From Gordonia zhaorongruii (GTDB lineage: Bacteria; Actinomycetota; Actinomycetes; Mycobacteriales; Mycobacteriaceae), in the NCBI RefSeq assembly GCF_007559005.1, contig NZ_CP041763.1, positions 62,001 to 126,000 on the forward strand: a stretch of DNA of 64,000 nt. Reading direction: 5' to 3'. Position numbers and translations under genes: made by a program. The notes under the pieces were generated by a model. That model was not told the origin of the DNA and searched no databases. It was given only the letters and a program-made list of their open reading frames with translations. Numbering within the stretch: the stretch's first letter is position 1; each line of letters begins with the position of its first letter. Shown piece after piece: positions 31,245-39,691 of the stretch.

Positions 31245-31973
31245 TCACCCGTTGAGCGACTCGTGCGCGATCGTCTCGGACGACTCGCCTCGCACCGCGT
31301 TCTCGGCCGTGCGGCGCCGCCACGTCCGGGCGATGAGCAGGCCGCCGATCACGGAGATGGCGATGACGGCGACGATCGTCGAGACGAAGACGACGGTCGA
31401 CGATCCGATCAGTCCCTCAATCAGCAACCAGGCGGCGAAGACAAAGAAGAGCGCGGCCGCGGCGAGCGCGATCGTACGTTCGGGGAGGTGACGGCCGAGA
31501 ACGCGTCCGACCACGATGGCGAGGGCATCGGCGGCCACCATGCCCACCGTCGAACCGATCCACACGCCGAGCCAGTCCCGGTCGGTGGCCAGCGCGATGG
31601 TCGCCAGCATCGTCTTGTCGCCCAACTCGGCCAGGATGAACGCGGACATGACGGCGAGGAAGACCGAGCGGCCGGCGCGGCCCGCCCGAGACGCCTCGTC
31701 GTCGTCCAACTCGTCTCCGCGCAATGTCCACAGGCCGAAGACCAGCATGGACAGTCCGCCCGCGATCGTCATGAACTCCGTCGGGATGGACATGCCGAGG
31801 AAGTGGCCGAAGAACACCGAGGCCGCGTGCACGAGCGTGGTCGCGGTCAAGATGGCGGTGAGGACCACCCACCAGCGGTAGCGCAGGGCGAAGGTCATCG
31901 CCATCAGCTGGGACTTGTCTCCCAGTTCGGCGACGAAGATGACGGCGAAACTCAACGCCAAGGCGGCTGACAC
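31245..31973 (-). CDS. GDT1/TMEM165 (UPF0016) family cation transporter
   Basis: 242 aa with two homologous halves of three membrane segments. Each half opens with the family signature, VAELGDKSQLMA near residue 15 and LAELGDKTMLATI near 114, whose acidic residues bind cation. A charged loop with DELDDDEAS separates the halves. Bacterial members export Mn2+ (MneA type) or move Ca2+; Mn2+ export would fit a genome with a Mn/Fe superoxide dismutase, but the ion is inferred. The polar C-terminal tail is about 25 residues. Start GTG 31973. Confidence 0.9.
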   Translation of the reverse strand: MSAALALSFAVIFVAELGDKSQLMAMTFALRYRWWVVLTAILTATTLVHAASVFFGHFLGMSIPTEFMTIAGGLSMLVFGLWTLRGDELDDDEASRAGRAGRSVFLAVMSAFILAELGDKTMLATIALATDRDWLGVWIGSTVGMVAADALAIVVGRVLGRHLPERTIALAAAALFFVFAAWLLIEGLIGSSTVVFVSTIVAVIAISVIGGLLIARTWRRRTAENAVRGESSETIAHESLNG

Positions 31974-32132
31974 GACTCGAGCCTAGAGCGGGCTGCTTCC
32001 CGCATTCAACACTCGTATCGTCCCGGAAATCGCTGGTCGGGACGCCGTAACGGCTGATTCGGGATCCCTCAACCGCGGGTGCGGCGCACCGTCCGAACGA
32101 TCGACGTGGCGACTGGCAGGCACAATGGATCC

Positions 32133-34154
32133 GTGACATCCCCCGCAGTTGACCGTCCAAGCGCGCCGTCCGGGCCGCTGCGGCCGATCGAGATCGCCTC
32201 CATCGCGATCTTCTCCGCTCTCACGGTTGTGCCTGCCGTGATCGTCGCGGTGGTGCCGATGGCCGCCGCACTCGGATTCCTGACGCCGGTACCGATCGCG
32301 CTCCTCGCCGCCCGTACCCGGCCGCGTGCCGTGATCGCCGCGATCGTCACGACCATCGCCGTCACCTTCGCGGTAGCCGGCCTCGGCACGGCGATCGGCG
32401 TCGCGATCACCGCGATCATCGGCGCCATCGTCGGCGAGGTCCGCAGGCGCGGCGGCGGCATGGCGATCCTGACGCTGGTCTCGCTCCTCGCGGCCCCGCT
32501 GCTCGCAGGGGTGACGGTGCTCCTCATGTGGATCCTGGCGCCCTTGCGCGAGCTCGCACTCCAAGTCCTCGACAACGTGCTGACCGGCTTGGCGAAGACC
32601 GTGCGTGTGGTCGGGCTCGAATCCGTCGGAACAGGTATCGAGAGCTTCTCAAAGAACGTCGTCGACAACTGGTGGCTGTGGATGTGGATCCCGGGTGCGC
32701 TCGGCACCTTCGCGACGCTGGTGGTCGCCGGCTGGATGCTCGGCAAGGTGCTCGATCGGCTCGCCGACGTGAAACTCGACGACACCCTCGAAGCTGCGGT
32801 GCCGGGCACCGGCGGTTCACCGGGCCCCCTCCCGTTACGCGCGGTCGGTGTCGGATATCGCTATCCGCGCACCGCGCGCGATGTGCTGAGCGGTATCGAC
32901 TTCGCGTTGACGTCGGGTGAGTTCGTCGCGATCGTCGGGGCGAACGGCTCCGGGAAGTCGACGCTGTCGAAGATCCTCGCGGGTGTGGATCCCACCGTCG
33001 GCATCGTCGACCGGCCCGGTGATCCCGGTCTCGGGCAACGCGGCGGAACTGCGCTCGTCCTGCAGCGTCCCGAAGCGCAGATGCTCGGCTCGCGCGTCGC
33101 AGACGATCTTGTCTGGGGCCTGCCCGACGACGCGGCTGTCGACATCGAAGGGCTGCTCACCGAGGTGGGGCTCGACGGACTCGCCGACCGGGACACCTCC
33201 GACTTGTCGGGCGGCCAACAGCAGCGTCTGGCGGTCGCGGCGGCCCTCGCGCGCGGGCCGCGGCTGCTGATCGCGGACGAGGTGACCTCGATGGTCGACC
33301 CGGAGGGGCGCGCCGACCTGATCCGGGTACTCGCCGAGCTCCCTCGTCGCTACGGGATCACGGTCGTCCTCATCACCCACCGGGACTCCGAGGCACGCGC
33401 CGCCGATCGGGTCATCCACCTCCAGGAGGGACGCATCGTCGCGCACCACCCGGAGTGGATGCGGCCCGAGGCGTCGTCGCCGGTGCTGCCGACGGCTCCG
33501 TCGGGCGGCGATCCGCTGCTCGTCGTGGACCGCGTCGCGCACATGTACCTGAAGGGGTCGCCGTGGGAGGTCACCGCGTTGCACAGCGTGAACCTACGGG
33601 TGGACCGCGGTGACGGGGTGCTTATCGTCGGCGGCAACGGGTCGGGCAAGTCGACGCTCGCCTGGATTCTCGCCGGCCTGACCAACCCGACGACCGGCCG
33701 CGTGATGGTGGGCGGGGACTCGATCGGTGACGCCGTCGGCCGAGTCGGCCTGGGATTTCAGCACGCTCGCCTGCAGTTGCAGAAGGTGACGGTCGGCGAC
33801 GAGATCATGGCCGTCGGCGGTGAGAGCATCGGCAGCGCCGAAGTGGGCCGCGTCCTCGACCTGGTGTCGCTGCCGCGCGAGTTCGCGGCGAAGCGCGTCG
33901 ATTCACTGTCGGGAGGCCAGATGCGCCGGGTGGTTCTCGCGTCCCTCATCGCGTCCGATCCCGATGTCCTCGTTCTCGACGAGCCGCTCGCGGGCCTCGA
34001 CCCGCAAGCCCGCGAAGAGGTGCTCGCCGTGCTGGCGTCGCTGCGCGAGGGTGGGGCGACGATCGTCATCATCTCTCACGATCTCGAGTCGCTCGACCGC
34101 GTGTGCAATCGGCGGGTGGAACTCGTGGCAGGCGTTCTGGAAGGCGGTGCATGA
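32133..34154 (+). CDS. ECF-type transporter: membrane (S-like) domain fused to two ABC ATPases
   Basis: 673 aa single-chain fusion. Residues about 10-215 carry five or six hydrophobic segments and resemble the substrate-capture/DUF2232 type membrane domain. Then come two ATPase domains: the first with Walker A GANGSGKST (near 268) and LSGGQQQRLA, Walker B LLIADEVTSMVDPEG; the second with GGNGSGKST (near 499), SLSGGQMRRV and LVLDEPLAGLDP. The first Walker B lacks the usual DEP. The next gene overlaps by ATGA and encodes EcfT, so all four ECF parts are made by two genes. M. tuberculosis Rv2326c-Rv2325c share this layout. Substrate is unknown (vitamin or metal in this class). Start GTG 32133 with a weak ribosome site. 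Confidence 0.88.
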   Translation: MTSPAVDRPSAPSGPLRPIEIASIAIFSALTVVPAVIVAVVPMAAALGFLTPVPIALLAARTRPRAVIAAIVTTIAVTFAVAGLGTAIGVAITAIIGAIVGEVRRRGGGMAILTLVSLLAAPLLAGVTVLLMWILAPLRELALQVLDNVLTGLAKTVRVVGLESVGTGIESFSKNVVDNWWLWMWIPGALGTFATLVVAGWMLGKVLDRLADVKLDDTLEAAVPGTGGSPGPLPLRAVGVGYRYPRTARDVLSGIDFALTSGEFVAIVGANGSGKSTLSKILAGVDPTVGIVDRPGDPGLGQRGGTALVLQRPEAQMLGSRVADDLVWGLPDDAAVDIEGLLTEVGLDGLADRDTSDLSGGQQQRLAVAAALARGPRLLIADEVTSMVDPEGRADLIRVLAELPRRYGITVVLITHRDSEARAADRVIHLQEGRIVAHHPEWMRPEASSPVLPTAPSGGDPLLVVDRVAHMYLKGSPWEVTALHSVNLRVDRGDGVLIVGGNGSGKSTLAWILAGLTNPTTGRVMVGGDSIGDAVGRVGLGFQHARLQLQKVTVGDEIMAVGGESIGSAEVGRVLDLVSLPREFAAKRVDSLSGGQMRRVVLASLIASDPDVLVLDEPLAGLDPQAREEVLAVLASLREGGATIVIISHDLESLDRVCNRRVELVAGVLEGGA

Positions 34155-34903
34155 TGCAGATCCCGATGTTGCGTCAGATCCCCGGTGATTCTCCGGTCCA
34201 CCGTCTGTGGGCGGGTACCAAGCTGGTGATCGTCTTCGTGCTCGGTCTGATGACCTGGATCCTGCCGTCGTGGCCCGCTCTGGGATTCGTCGCCGTGTGC
34301 CTGATCGCATTCGCCGTGATCGCCGGTATCCCGGTGGGCGCGCTGCCGCGTCCTCCCTGGTGGTTCTGGGCGCTGATCAGCGTCAGCGTCGTGTGGTCGT
34401 GGATCGCGCGAGGTAACGACGGCGGCCTCCTGGCGTTGCGTGCGGTCCTGCTCGGTCTGATCGTGCTCGCCATGTCGGTGCTGGTCATCTGGACGACGCC
34501 GGTCGCCGAGCTGGCGCCTGCCGTCGCCGTGCTGATGGCTCCGCTGCGGCTGCTGAGGTTTCCGGTCGACGAGTGGGCGGTCACCATAGCCCTCTCGTTG
34601 CGCGGCCTGCCGATGCTGATCGAGGAGATGCGTCTGCTCTGGGCGGCCCACAAGCTGCGGCCCAAATCCGGTGGCGACTCCGGACATCCGTCCGCTGAAC
34701 TGGGAATCCTCGACATCATCGTGGCCGCGATGTCGTCGGCGATGAGGCGCAGCGCGGAGATGGCCGAGGCCATCACCGCCCGTGGCGGCACGGGCCGTCT
34801 CACGGCGTACCCGTCTCGCCCCGGGCGTATCGACGTGATCGTCCTGACCGTGTTCCTCATCCTGTGCGCCGGCGCGGCGACGGCCGGAGTCATCTACCTG
34901 TAG
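34151..34903 (+). CDS. ecfT: ECF transporter transmembrane subunit EcfT
   Basis: 250 aa with about five membrane segments. The C-terminal cytoplasmic coupling region contains an arginine/alanine pattern (RGLPMLIEEMRLLWAAHKLR) and AMSSAMRRSAEMAEAITARG, corresponding to the paired Ala-Arg-Gly motifs that EcfT uses to contact the two ATPases. It begins at ATG 34151, overlapping the fused ATPase stop by 4 bases. It couples ATP hydrolysis to the membrane domain of its partner. Confidence 0.88.
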   Translation: MMQIPMLRQIPGDSPVHRLWAGTKLVIVFVLGLMTWILPSWPALGFVAVCLIAFAVIAGIPVGALPRPPWWFWALISVSVVWSWIARGNDGGLLALRAVLLGLIVLAMSVLVIWTTPVAELAPAVAVLMAPLRLLRFPVDEWAVTIALSLRGLPMLIEEMRLLWAAHKLRPKSGGDSGHPSAELGILDIIVAAMSSAMRRSAEMAEAITARGGTGRLTAYPSRPGRIDVIVLTVFLILCAGAATAGVIYL

Positions 34904-34956
34904 GGGGCGCGTCTCCGCCGTAACCTGACACGGACGCACGACTGGAGGAGTAGCCG

Positions 34957-35505
34957 ATGACCACCTACACCTATTACACGGCGTCGACGCTCGATGGGTT
35001 TCTCGCCGACGACAACGATTCGCTGGACTGGCTGCTGACGCAGCCGATCGACGACGATGGCCCGTTCAGCATCGACGATCTGATGGCGTCCACCGGCGCG
35101 ATCGTCATGGGCCGCACGACGTATCAGTGGGTGGTCGACCACCTGGCGCGCACCGGCGAAGCGTGGCCCTATGCCGCCTATCCGACATTCCTCTTCACAC
35201 ACGACGACGGTGCCGACGTCGTGGACGAGTCGATCACCGTGGTCTCCGGGTCGCCCGCAGAGCATCGCGAGCAACTGGAAGCTGCAGCCCGCGACAGGGG
35301 AGTCTGGGTGGTGGGCGGCGGCGACCTGGCTGCCCAGTTCGCCGAATCGGCGATGCTCGACGAGTTGATCGTCTCGTTCGCGCCCGCGGCCGTCGGCTCC
35401 GGTCGGCCGCTCTTTCCGCGGGCCTTCGATTTCCAACTCCTCGAAACCGCGCGCAACAAGGCGTTCATGATCGGCCGGTACCGGGTGATCGGCGCGCGGG
35501 GTTGA
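34957..35505 (+). CDS. Dihydrofolate reductase-like (RibD C-terminal family) protein
   Basis: 182 aa with the DHFR/RibD-C fold: TYYTASTLDGFLADDNDSLDW at the start, the IVMGRTTYQWV motif near 50, a VWVVGGGDLAAQF nucleotide-binding segment near 113, and DELIVSFAPAAVGSGRPLFP. These proteins reduce pterin or flavin-precursor substrates with NADPH; they are not the essential FolA (no typical FolA start). The physiological substrate is unknown. GGAGGAG lies before ATG 34957. Confidence 0.87.
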   Translation: MTTYTYYTASTLDGFLADDNDSLDWLLTQPIDDDGPFSIDDLMASTGAIVMGRTTYQWVVDHLARTGEAWPYAAYPTFLFTHDDGADVVDESITVVSGSPAEHREQLEAAARDRGVWVVGGGDLAAQFAESAMLDELIVSFAPAAVGSGRPLFPRAFDFQLLETARNKAFMIGRYRVIGARG

Positions 35506-35524
35506 TGCGGCACCGAGCAGTTCT

Positions 35525-35598
35525 CGTCTCAGTGGTACCTGTGCGCGTCGGCATCGACCGTGAGACCGTTGCCGACCGCTACCGGTACCACTGAGACG
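35525..35598. repeat. 74 bp nested inverted repeat
   Basis: Perfect 15 bp outer arms CGTCTCAGTGGTACC (35525-35539) and GGTACCACTGAGACG (35584-35598), with a second perfect 7 bp arm pair GTCGGCA (35547-35553)/TGCCGAC (35570-35576) inside. It lies 19 bases after the DHFR-like stop and 12 bases before the next possible TTG start. No U-tract. It is longer than an ordinary terminator; it could be a terminator, a leader structure, or a small palindromic mobile element. Confidence 0.85.
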
Positions 35599-35612
35599 TC
35601 GGCCGCCCATTG

Positions 35613-35687
35613 AGATCTGCCAGCGGGAGACCTGTCAGCGAGAGACCTGTCAGCGAGAGACCTGTCAGCGGGAGATCTGCCAGAGGG
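35613..35687 (+). repeat. 15 bp minisatellite ahead of a membrane-protein gene
   Basis: Five units of AGACCTGTCAGCGAG; the first and last carry ATCTGCCAG variants. In the frame of the downstream gene it would encode RPVSE-type repeats if translation began at TTG 35610. Confidence 0.8.
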
Positions 35688-35708
35688 CTCGGAAGTCGCT
35701 GCTGCACG

Positions 35709-36158
35709 GTGCGGCGGATTCTCGCGTGGCTCTGCGTGCTGGCCTTCGTCGCGTGGATGGGGTTCGTCGGAGTGCGGATGGTGCAGAGCATCGTGCGAGC
35801 GGCGGATGCCTGCCCGACCGCACTGGACTACGCCGCGGGTTACGGCCTGCGGCTCAGTGACCGCGACGCGGTGGTCTCCTGCGAGTGGCAGGACGTTCCC
35901 CGGGATCCATCGGCGACGATCATGGTGCGTGCGTCCTCACCCGCAGCCCGGACTGCGCTGATTCGGAGATCCGGCGCGCACGAACGCGTGACGACGTCGG
36001 ACGTCCGAGTGAACGGAGCGTGGACCACGCGGACGCACCGGCCGAACCTCGAACGGAGCAGGCAGGTGTTCTACGCCGAAGACGATTATCTTCGGATCAG
36101 CTACGACCCGAAGATCGAAGGCGGTCTGCTGCTGCAGGTGCACGTGCTGCAGACCTGA
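35709..36158 (+). CDS. Membrane-anchored hypothetical protein
   Basis: 149 aa from GTG 35709. One N-terminal membrane segment (RRILAWLCVLAFVAWMGFVG), then an extracytoplasmic domain of about 115 residues with two cysteines (ADACPTA and VSCEWQ) that could form a disulfide. No known family is recognised. An alternative start, TTG 35610, would add 33 residues made of five pentapeptide repeats from the minisatellite; neither start has a strong ribosome site. It is followed by a hairpin terminator shared with sodA. Confidence 0.65.
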   Translation: MRRILAWLCVLAFVAWMGFVGVRMVQSIVRAADACPTALDYAAGYGLRLSDRDAVVSCEWQDVPRDPSATIMVRASSPAARTALIRRSGAHERVTTSDVRVNGAWTTRTHRPNLERSRQVFYAEDDYLRISYDPKIEGGLLLQVHVLQT

Positions 36159-36181
36159 GGTGCGGCAGGTTTGGAATGCGA

Positions 36182-36211
36182 ACGGCGGCCGCCCTTTCGG
36201 GCGACCGCCGT
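36182..36211. terminator. Bidirectional hairpin terminator
   Basis: Arms ACGGCGGCCGCCC (36182-36194) and GGGCGACCGCCGT (36199-36211), one mismatch in 13 pairs, loop TTTC, between convergent genes. It probably ends both the membrane-protein gene and sodA. Confidence 0.8.
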
Positions 36212-36236
36212 CGGCGTTGTACGTGATCCGAGCTGA

Positions 36237-36866
36237 TCAGGCCGGGACGACCAGACCCGAACCCTGGGTCTTGGCGCGGGCGAAACGCTCGCCGGCGTCG
36301 TCCCAGTTCACGACGTTCCACCAAGCCTTGACGTAGTCGGGCTTGACGTTCTGGTAGTCGAGGTAGAAGGCGTGCTCCCACATATCGAGCATGACGACCG
36401 GGATCAGGGCGGCGGAGGTGTTGCCGCTCTGGTCGGTCAGCTGCTGGATGACCAGGCGTCCACCGATGGTGTCGTAGCCGAGGAGCGCCCAGCCGCTGCC
36501 CTGCAGGGTGGTGGCGGCTGCGGTGAAGTGCGCCTTGAACTTCTCGAAGCTGCCGAAGTCGGTGCCGATCTGCTCTGCGAGATCGCCGGTCGGCTCGCCG
36601 CCGCCGTTGGGGGAGAGGTTCTTCCAGAAGATCGAGTGGTTGGTGTGACCACCGAGGTGGAACGACAGGTTGGCGGAGAGTCCGAAGACCTTGCCTGCGA
36701 TGCTGTCGTCGTCGCGGGCCTCGGCCAGCTTCTCGAGAGCGGTGTTCGCGCCCTTGACGTAGGTCGCGTGGTGCTTGCTGTGGTGCAGCTCCATGATCTT
36801 GCCGGAGATGTGCGGCTCCAGAGCGCCGTAGTCGTAATCGAGCTCGGGCAGCGTGTATTCAGCCAC
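36237..36866 (-). CDS. sodA: Superoxide dismutase (Mn/Fe family)
   Basis: 209 aa. Metal ligands are His28 (in MELHHSKHH), His77 (in [10 protein letters not shown]), and Asp and His in [12 protein letters not shown]. It lacks a signal peptide, like mycobacterial SodA, which is exported by a non-classical route. The second-sphere site that is His145 in M. tuberculosis Fe-SOD (DHQ) reads as Asp-Gln here (LTDQSG), which suggests a Mn-type or mixed-metal enzyme; this is inferred from my alignment. The start GTG 36866 has AGAGGAA upstream. A near-perfect palindrome lies 42 bases before the start. A divergent msrA shares the promoter region. Confidence 0.95.
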   Translation of the reverse strand: MAEYTLPELDYDYGALEPHISGKIMELHHSKHHATYVKGANTALEKLAEARDDDSIAGKVFGLSANLSFHLGGHTNHSIFWKNLSPNGGGEPTGDLAEQIGTDFGSFEKFKAHFTAAATTLQGSGWALLGYDTIGGRLVIQQLTDQSGNTSAALIPVVMLDMWEHAFYLDYQNVKPDYVKAWWNVVNWDDAGERFARAKTQGSGLVVPA

Positions 36867-36907
36867 GATGTTCCTCTCTAGAAATATCGGAAAAGATCCG
36901 TACTGGG

Positions 36908-36946
36908 TGCAATAAACAACCCTTCCCCAAGGGTATGTCTATTGCA
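36908..36946. promoter_or_regulatory. Palindromic operator-like site between sodA and msrA
   Basis: Left arm TGCAATAAACAACCCTT (36908-36924) and right arm AAGGGTATGTCTATTGCA (36929-36946) pair over all but one mismatch and one extra base, around a 4-base centre. The region is AT-richer than its surroundings. It could be a regulator binding site or a stem-loop in the sodA leader. It does not match the IdeR box. Confidence 0.6.
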
Positions 36947-37079
36947 ACAGATCTGCTCACGGATCTGTTCCAGCAGCGTCTCTGCCACCGTCGACGGCCG
37001 GATCGGCGCCTGTGGCCGCGACGGATCCCGCATGCGGTCGGCGGAACACTATTCGGTCGATGAGACGTAGCCTGGATGC

Positions 37080-37796
37080 ATGAGCATTTTCGATCGTCTC
37101 CTCGCCGCCGCCGATGTGAAGCGTGTGATGGTGTCGCGTGATGCGGCGCTCCCCGGACGCGGCGAGCCGCTTCCGCTCGCGGAGGAGAACCTCGTGCTGC
37201 ATCGACCGATGCGCGGTGCGCCCGATGCATCCGGTGGGTACGGGCCCGCCGGCATCGGCGACTGGGGTCCAGAGCTGCAGACCGTCGTGTTCGCGGCCGG
37301 TTGCTTCTGGGGTGTCGAGGAGATCTTCTGGCAGGAGCCCGGCGTGCACACGACGGCAGTCGGCTATGCAGGCGGTTACACACCGAACGCGACCTACGAC
37401 GAGGTCTGCACCGGGCAGACCGGGCACACCGAGTCGGTCCTCGTCGTCTTCGATCCGCAGCGAACCAGCCTGCAGCACCTCATCGAGGTGTTCTTCACGG
37501 CGCACGACCCGACCCAGGAGATGCGCCAGGGCAACGACGTCGGGACCCAGTACCGTTCCGCGGTCTACACATTCGACGACGAAGCAGCCGAGCTGGCAGC
37601 CGCCGCTGCCCAACGGTTCGCCCCGACGCTTGTCGAAGCCGGGTACGGACCGATCACGACCGAGATCTCGCGGATGAGCGATGCCGGTGACGGGGGCTTC
37701 TACTACGCGGAGCCGATTCACCAGCAGTACCTCGCGAAGAACCCGAACGGCTACCGCTGCCACGTGAGTACCGGTCTGAAGTTTCCTGCGGCCTGA
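37080..37796 (+). CDS. msrA: Peptide methionine-S-sulfoxide reductase MsrA
   Basis: 238 aa. It repairs oxidised methionine in proteins using thioredoxin. Catalytic Cys in [13 protein letters not shown] (near 77), a VGYAGG motif, the [11 protein letters not shown] block, and QYRSAVY. An N-terminal extension of about 65 residues is normal for the actinobacterial form. Resolving cysteines are less obvious: one lies in [13 protein letters not shown], another near the C-terminus (YRCHVST). ATG 37080; the stop shares one base with the next start, so the two are coupled. It diverges from sodA, giving an oxidative-stress pair. Confidence 0.93.
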   Translation: MSIFDRLLAAADVKRVMVSRDAALPGRGEPLPLAEENLVLHRPMRGAPDASGGYGPAGIGDWGPELQTVVFAAGCFWGVEEIFWQEPGVHTTAVGYAGGYTPNATYDEVCTGQTGHTESVLVVFDPQRTSLQHLIEVFFTAHDPTQEMRQGNDVGTQYRSAVYTFDDEAAELAAAAAQRFAPTLVEAGYGPITTEISRMSDAGDGGFYYAEPIHQQYLAKNPNGYRCHVSTGLKFPAA

Positions 37797-38866
37797 TGCC
37801 TCGCAGTCTCACCCTCGAGCAGTGGAATCGCACTCTGCTCGGGCGGCAGCACCTGCTCGAACGAGTGGATGACGACGCGATCGAAGTGATCGACCGGGTG
37901 GTGGGGCTGCAGTCACAGGATCCGCAGGCGGCCTTCTACGGACTCGCGTGTCGGGTGTCCGACTTCGATCCCGCGGAACTGGACGGCCTGCTCATCGATC
38001 GCGAAGTGGTCCGCATGACGCTGCAGCGCGGCACCGTGTTCGCGATGGACGCGCTCGACGCGCGCTGGATCCGGGCGCTCGTGCAACCGATGATCGACGC
38101 GGCGGTGCGCAGCAGTCATGCGCGGGAACTGCATGGTGTCAGCGTCGAGGAGTTGACTGCGTGCGCAGCGGAGATGTTCGCCGCCACCGACGGCCCGATC
38201 ACGGCACCGCGATTACGGTCGCGCCTTGCCGAGGAATGGCCGCAAGAGCCGCCTGCCGCGATGGCCGCGATCGCACGTGCGACATCAGAACTGGTGCAGG
38301 TGCCGCCGCGCGGACTCTGGCAGCAGAGCGGCGGCCCCGCCTATCGGCTGCTCGATGACTGGATCGGTGCGGGTGAGCCCGCCGTCACGGGAGACGAGGC
38401 GGCCGCTGATCTCATCCGGATGTATCTGCGCGGGTTCGGTCCGGCGTCGGTATCCGCCGTGCAGACATGGTCCGGGCTCACCGGTTTGGGACCGATCATG
38501 GCTGCGATGGAATCCGACTGGGAGCTGTGCCTGCTCACCGGGCCGGAAGGAGAGAAGCTCTACGACCTCGAGGGGCTGCCCATCGCGACCGGCGACGAGC
38601 CCGCTCCAGTCCGCTGCGTGGCCCCGTACGACAATCTGCTCGTCGCCAACGCCGACCGCATCCGCGTCGCCGATCCCGATCTGTACTCGGCGCTGTCCAC
38701 GCGAAACGGTCAGTTTCCCGGATTCGTTCTGGTGGACGGCAGACTCGCGGCGACGTGGAAGCCGGCGAAGGACGGCATCACACTGACCGAGCTCCGCGAC
38801 CTGAATCCGCGTGAGCGCGACGACGTGGAACGCGAGGTCGCGCTCCTGCAGGAGATGCGCGGGTGA
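37796..38866 (+). CDS. AlkZ-like winged-helix DNA glycosylase family protein
   Basis: 356 aa of the HTH_42 family. The N-terminal LLGRQHLLER and GLQSQDPQAAFYGL contain the Gln-x-Gln motif that is catalytic in Streptomyces AlkZ, a glycosylase that unhooks interstrand crosslinks. Three winged-helix-like modules are suggested: RGTVFAMDALDARWI, the AADLIRMYLRGFGPAS block and the C-terminal VRCVAPYDNLLVANADR region. Family members occur beside antibiotic clusters or alone in housekeeping settings; here it follows msrA with a 1-base overlap. A role in repair of alkylated DNA is inferred. Confidence 0.82.
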   Translation: MPRSLTLEQWNRTLLGRQHLLERVDDDAIEVIDRVVGLQSQDPQAAFYGLACRVSDFDPAELDGLLIDREVVRMTLQRGTVFAMDALDARWIRALVQPMIDAAVRSSHARELHGVSVEELTACAAEMFAATDGPITAPRLRSRLAEEWPQEPPAAMAAIARATSELVQVPPRGLWQQSGGPAYRLLDDWIGAGEPAVTGDEAAADLIRMYLRGFGPASVSAVQTWSGLTGLGPIMAAMESDWELCLLTGPEGEKLYDLEGLPIATGDEPAPVRCVAPYDNLLVANADRIRVADPDLYSALSTRNGQFPGFVLVDGRLAATWKPAKDGITLTELRDLNPRERDDVEREVALLQEMRG

Positions 38867-38869
38867 CCG

Positions 38870-39607
38870 TCAGGCCCCGGTGCGCGGGTTGCGTGCCGAG
38901 ATGAAGTAGCGCCGACCGGTCGGGTCGGCCATCACCACGTGGTCGGCGAAACGCTCGGTCACCACGGCGCCCCAGTCCTCGTGGCGTTCGACCTCCTCCG
39001 GAAGACTCGTCGTCGCGACGTCGAGGTAGCCCCCGAAGCGGTTCGCCTCGGAGGTGCGCAGAAGCACCACCTGCAGCGACAAGCTCTGATCACGTGACAA
39101 CGCCTTCCGGTCGATATCGCCGGTGGCGGGCGTGGGCTGCCCGGTGAGGGCGGCCCAGAATGCGACCTCGGTGTCGAAGGACTCGTCCGGGATACCGAAG
39201 CAGATCTGATCGATGATGCTGATCGTGCCGCCCGGCCACCGGATGGGGCGTGCGCGATCAGCCTCCCCGGTCCACGGGACGAGGCAGAACGCTCCTCCCG
39301 CAGGTGAACTCAGCACGCGGTGGGTGCTGTAGTCGGCGAGGAGTCTCGCGCCCAGTGCCTCCGCTTCGAGCGAGGCCTGAGCGGGATCGTCGACATGGAT
39401 GTCGAGATGGGTGCCGCCGGGACCGTCGTCGATCCGCTGGACGCGAAGGTGCGCATCGCCGTTGAACGGGTCGAGTGAGGCGAACTCCTTCTGCGGCCCT
39501 CGCGGTGGGGAGACGGTGCTTCCCGATATCGCTCGCCAGAAGGTGACCTCGGGGCCGAAATCTGCGGCCGGGAAGTCGAGATAGGCAGTCAACCAACGCA
39601 CGTGCAC
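38870..39607 (-). CDS. VOC (glyoxalase-like) two-domain protein
   Basis: 245 aa with two glyoxalase/bleomycin-resistance type halves (about 1-115 and 130-240). Family features are the FWRAISGS and FWAALTGQ repeats and the GGTHLDIHVDD segment. Metal-binding residues cannot be assigned safely, and no substrate is indicated. Start GTG 39607; convergent with the AlkZ-like gene with 3 bases between. It looks away from the DnaA-box region. Confidence 0.82.
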   Translation of the reverse strand: MHVRWLTAYLDFPAADFGPEVTFWRAISGSTVSPPRGPQKEFASLDPFNGDAHLRVQRIDDGPGGTHLDIHVDDPAQASLEAEALGARLLADYSTHRVLSSPAGGAFCLVPWTGEADRARPIRWPGGTISIIDQICFGIPDESFDTEVAFWAALTGQPTPATGDIDRKALSRDQSLSLQVVLLRTSEANRFGGYLDVATTSLPEEVERHEDWGAVVTERFADHVVMADPTGRRYFISARNPRTGA

Positions 39608-39691
39608 ACGTCGATTCTAGTGGCCCGGACGGTCGCCGCGCCGCCTCCTTCGCGCAACTCCGAAGTTGTTGTTGAGGGTTTGTGCGGCGTG

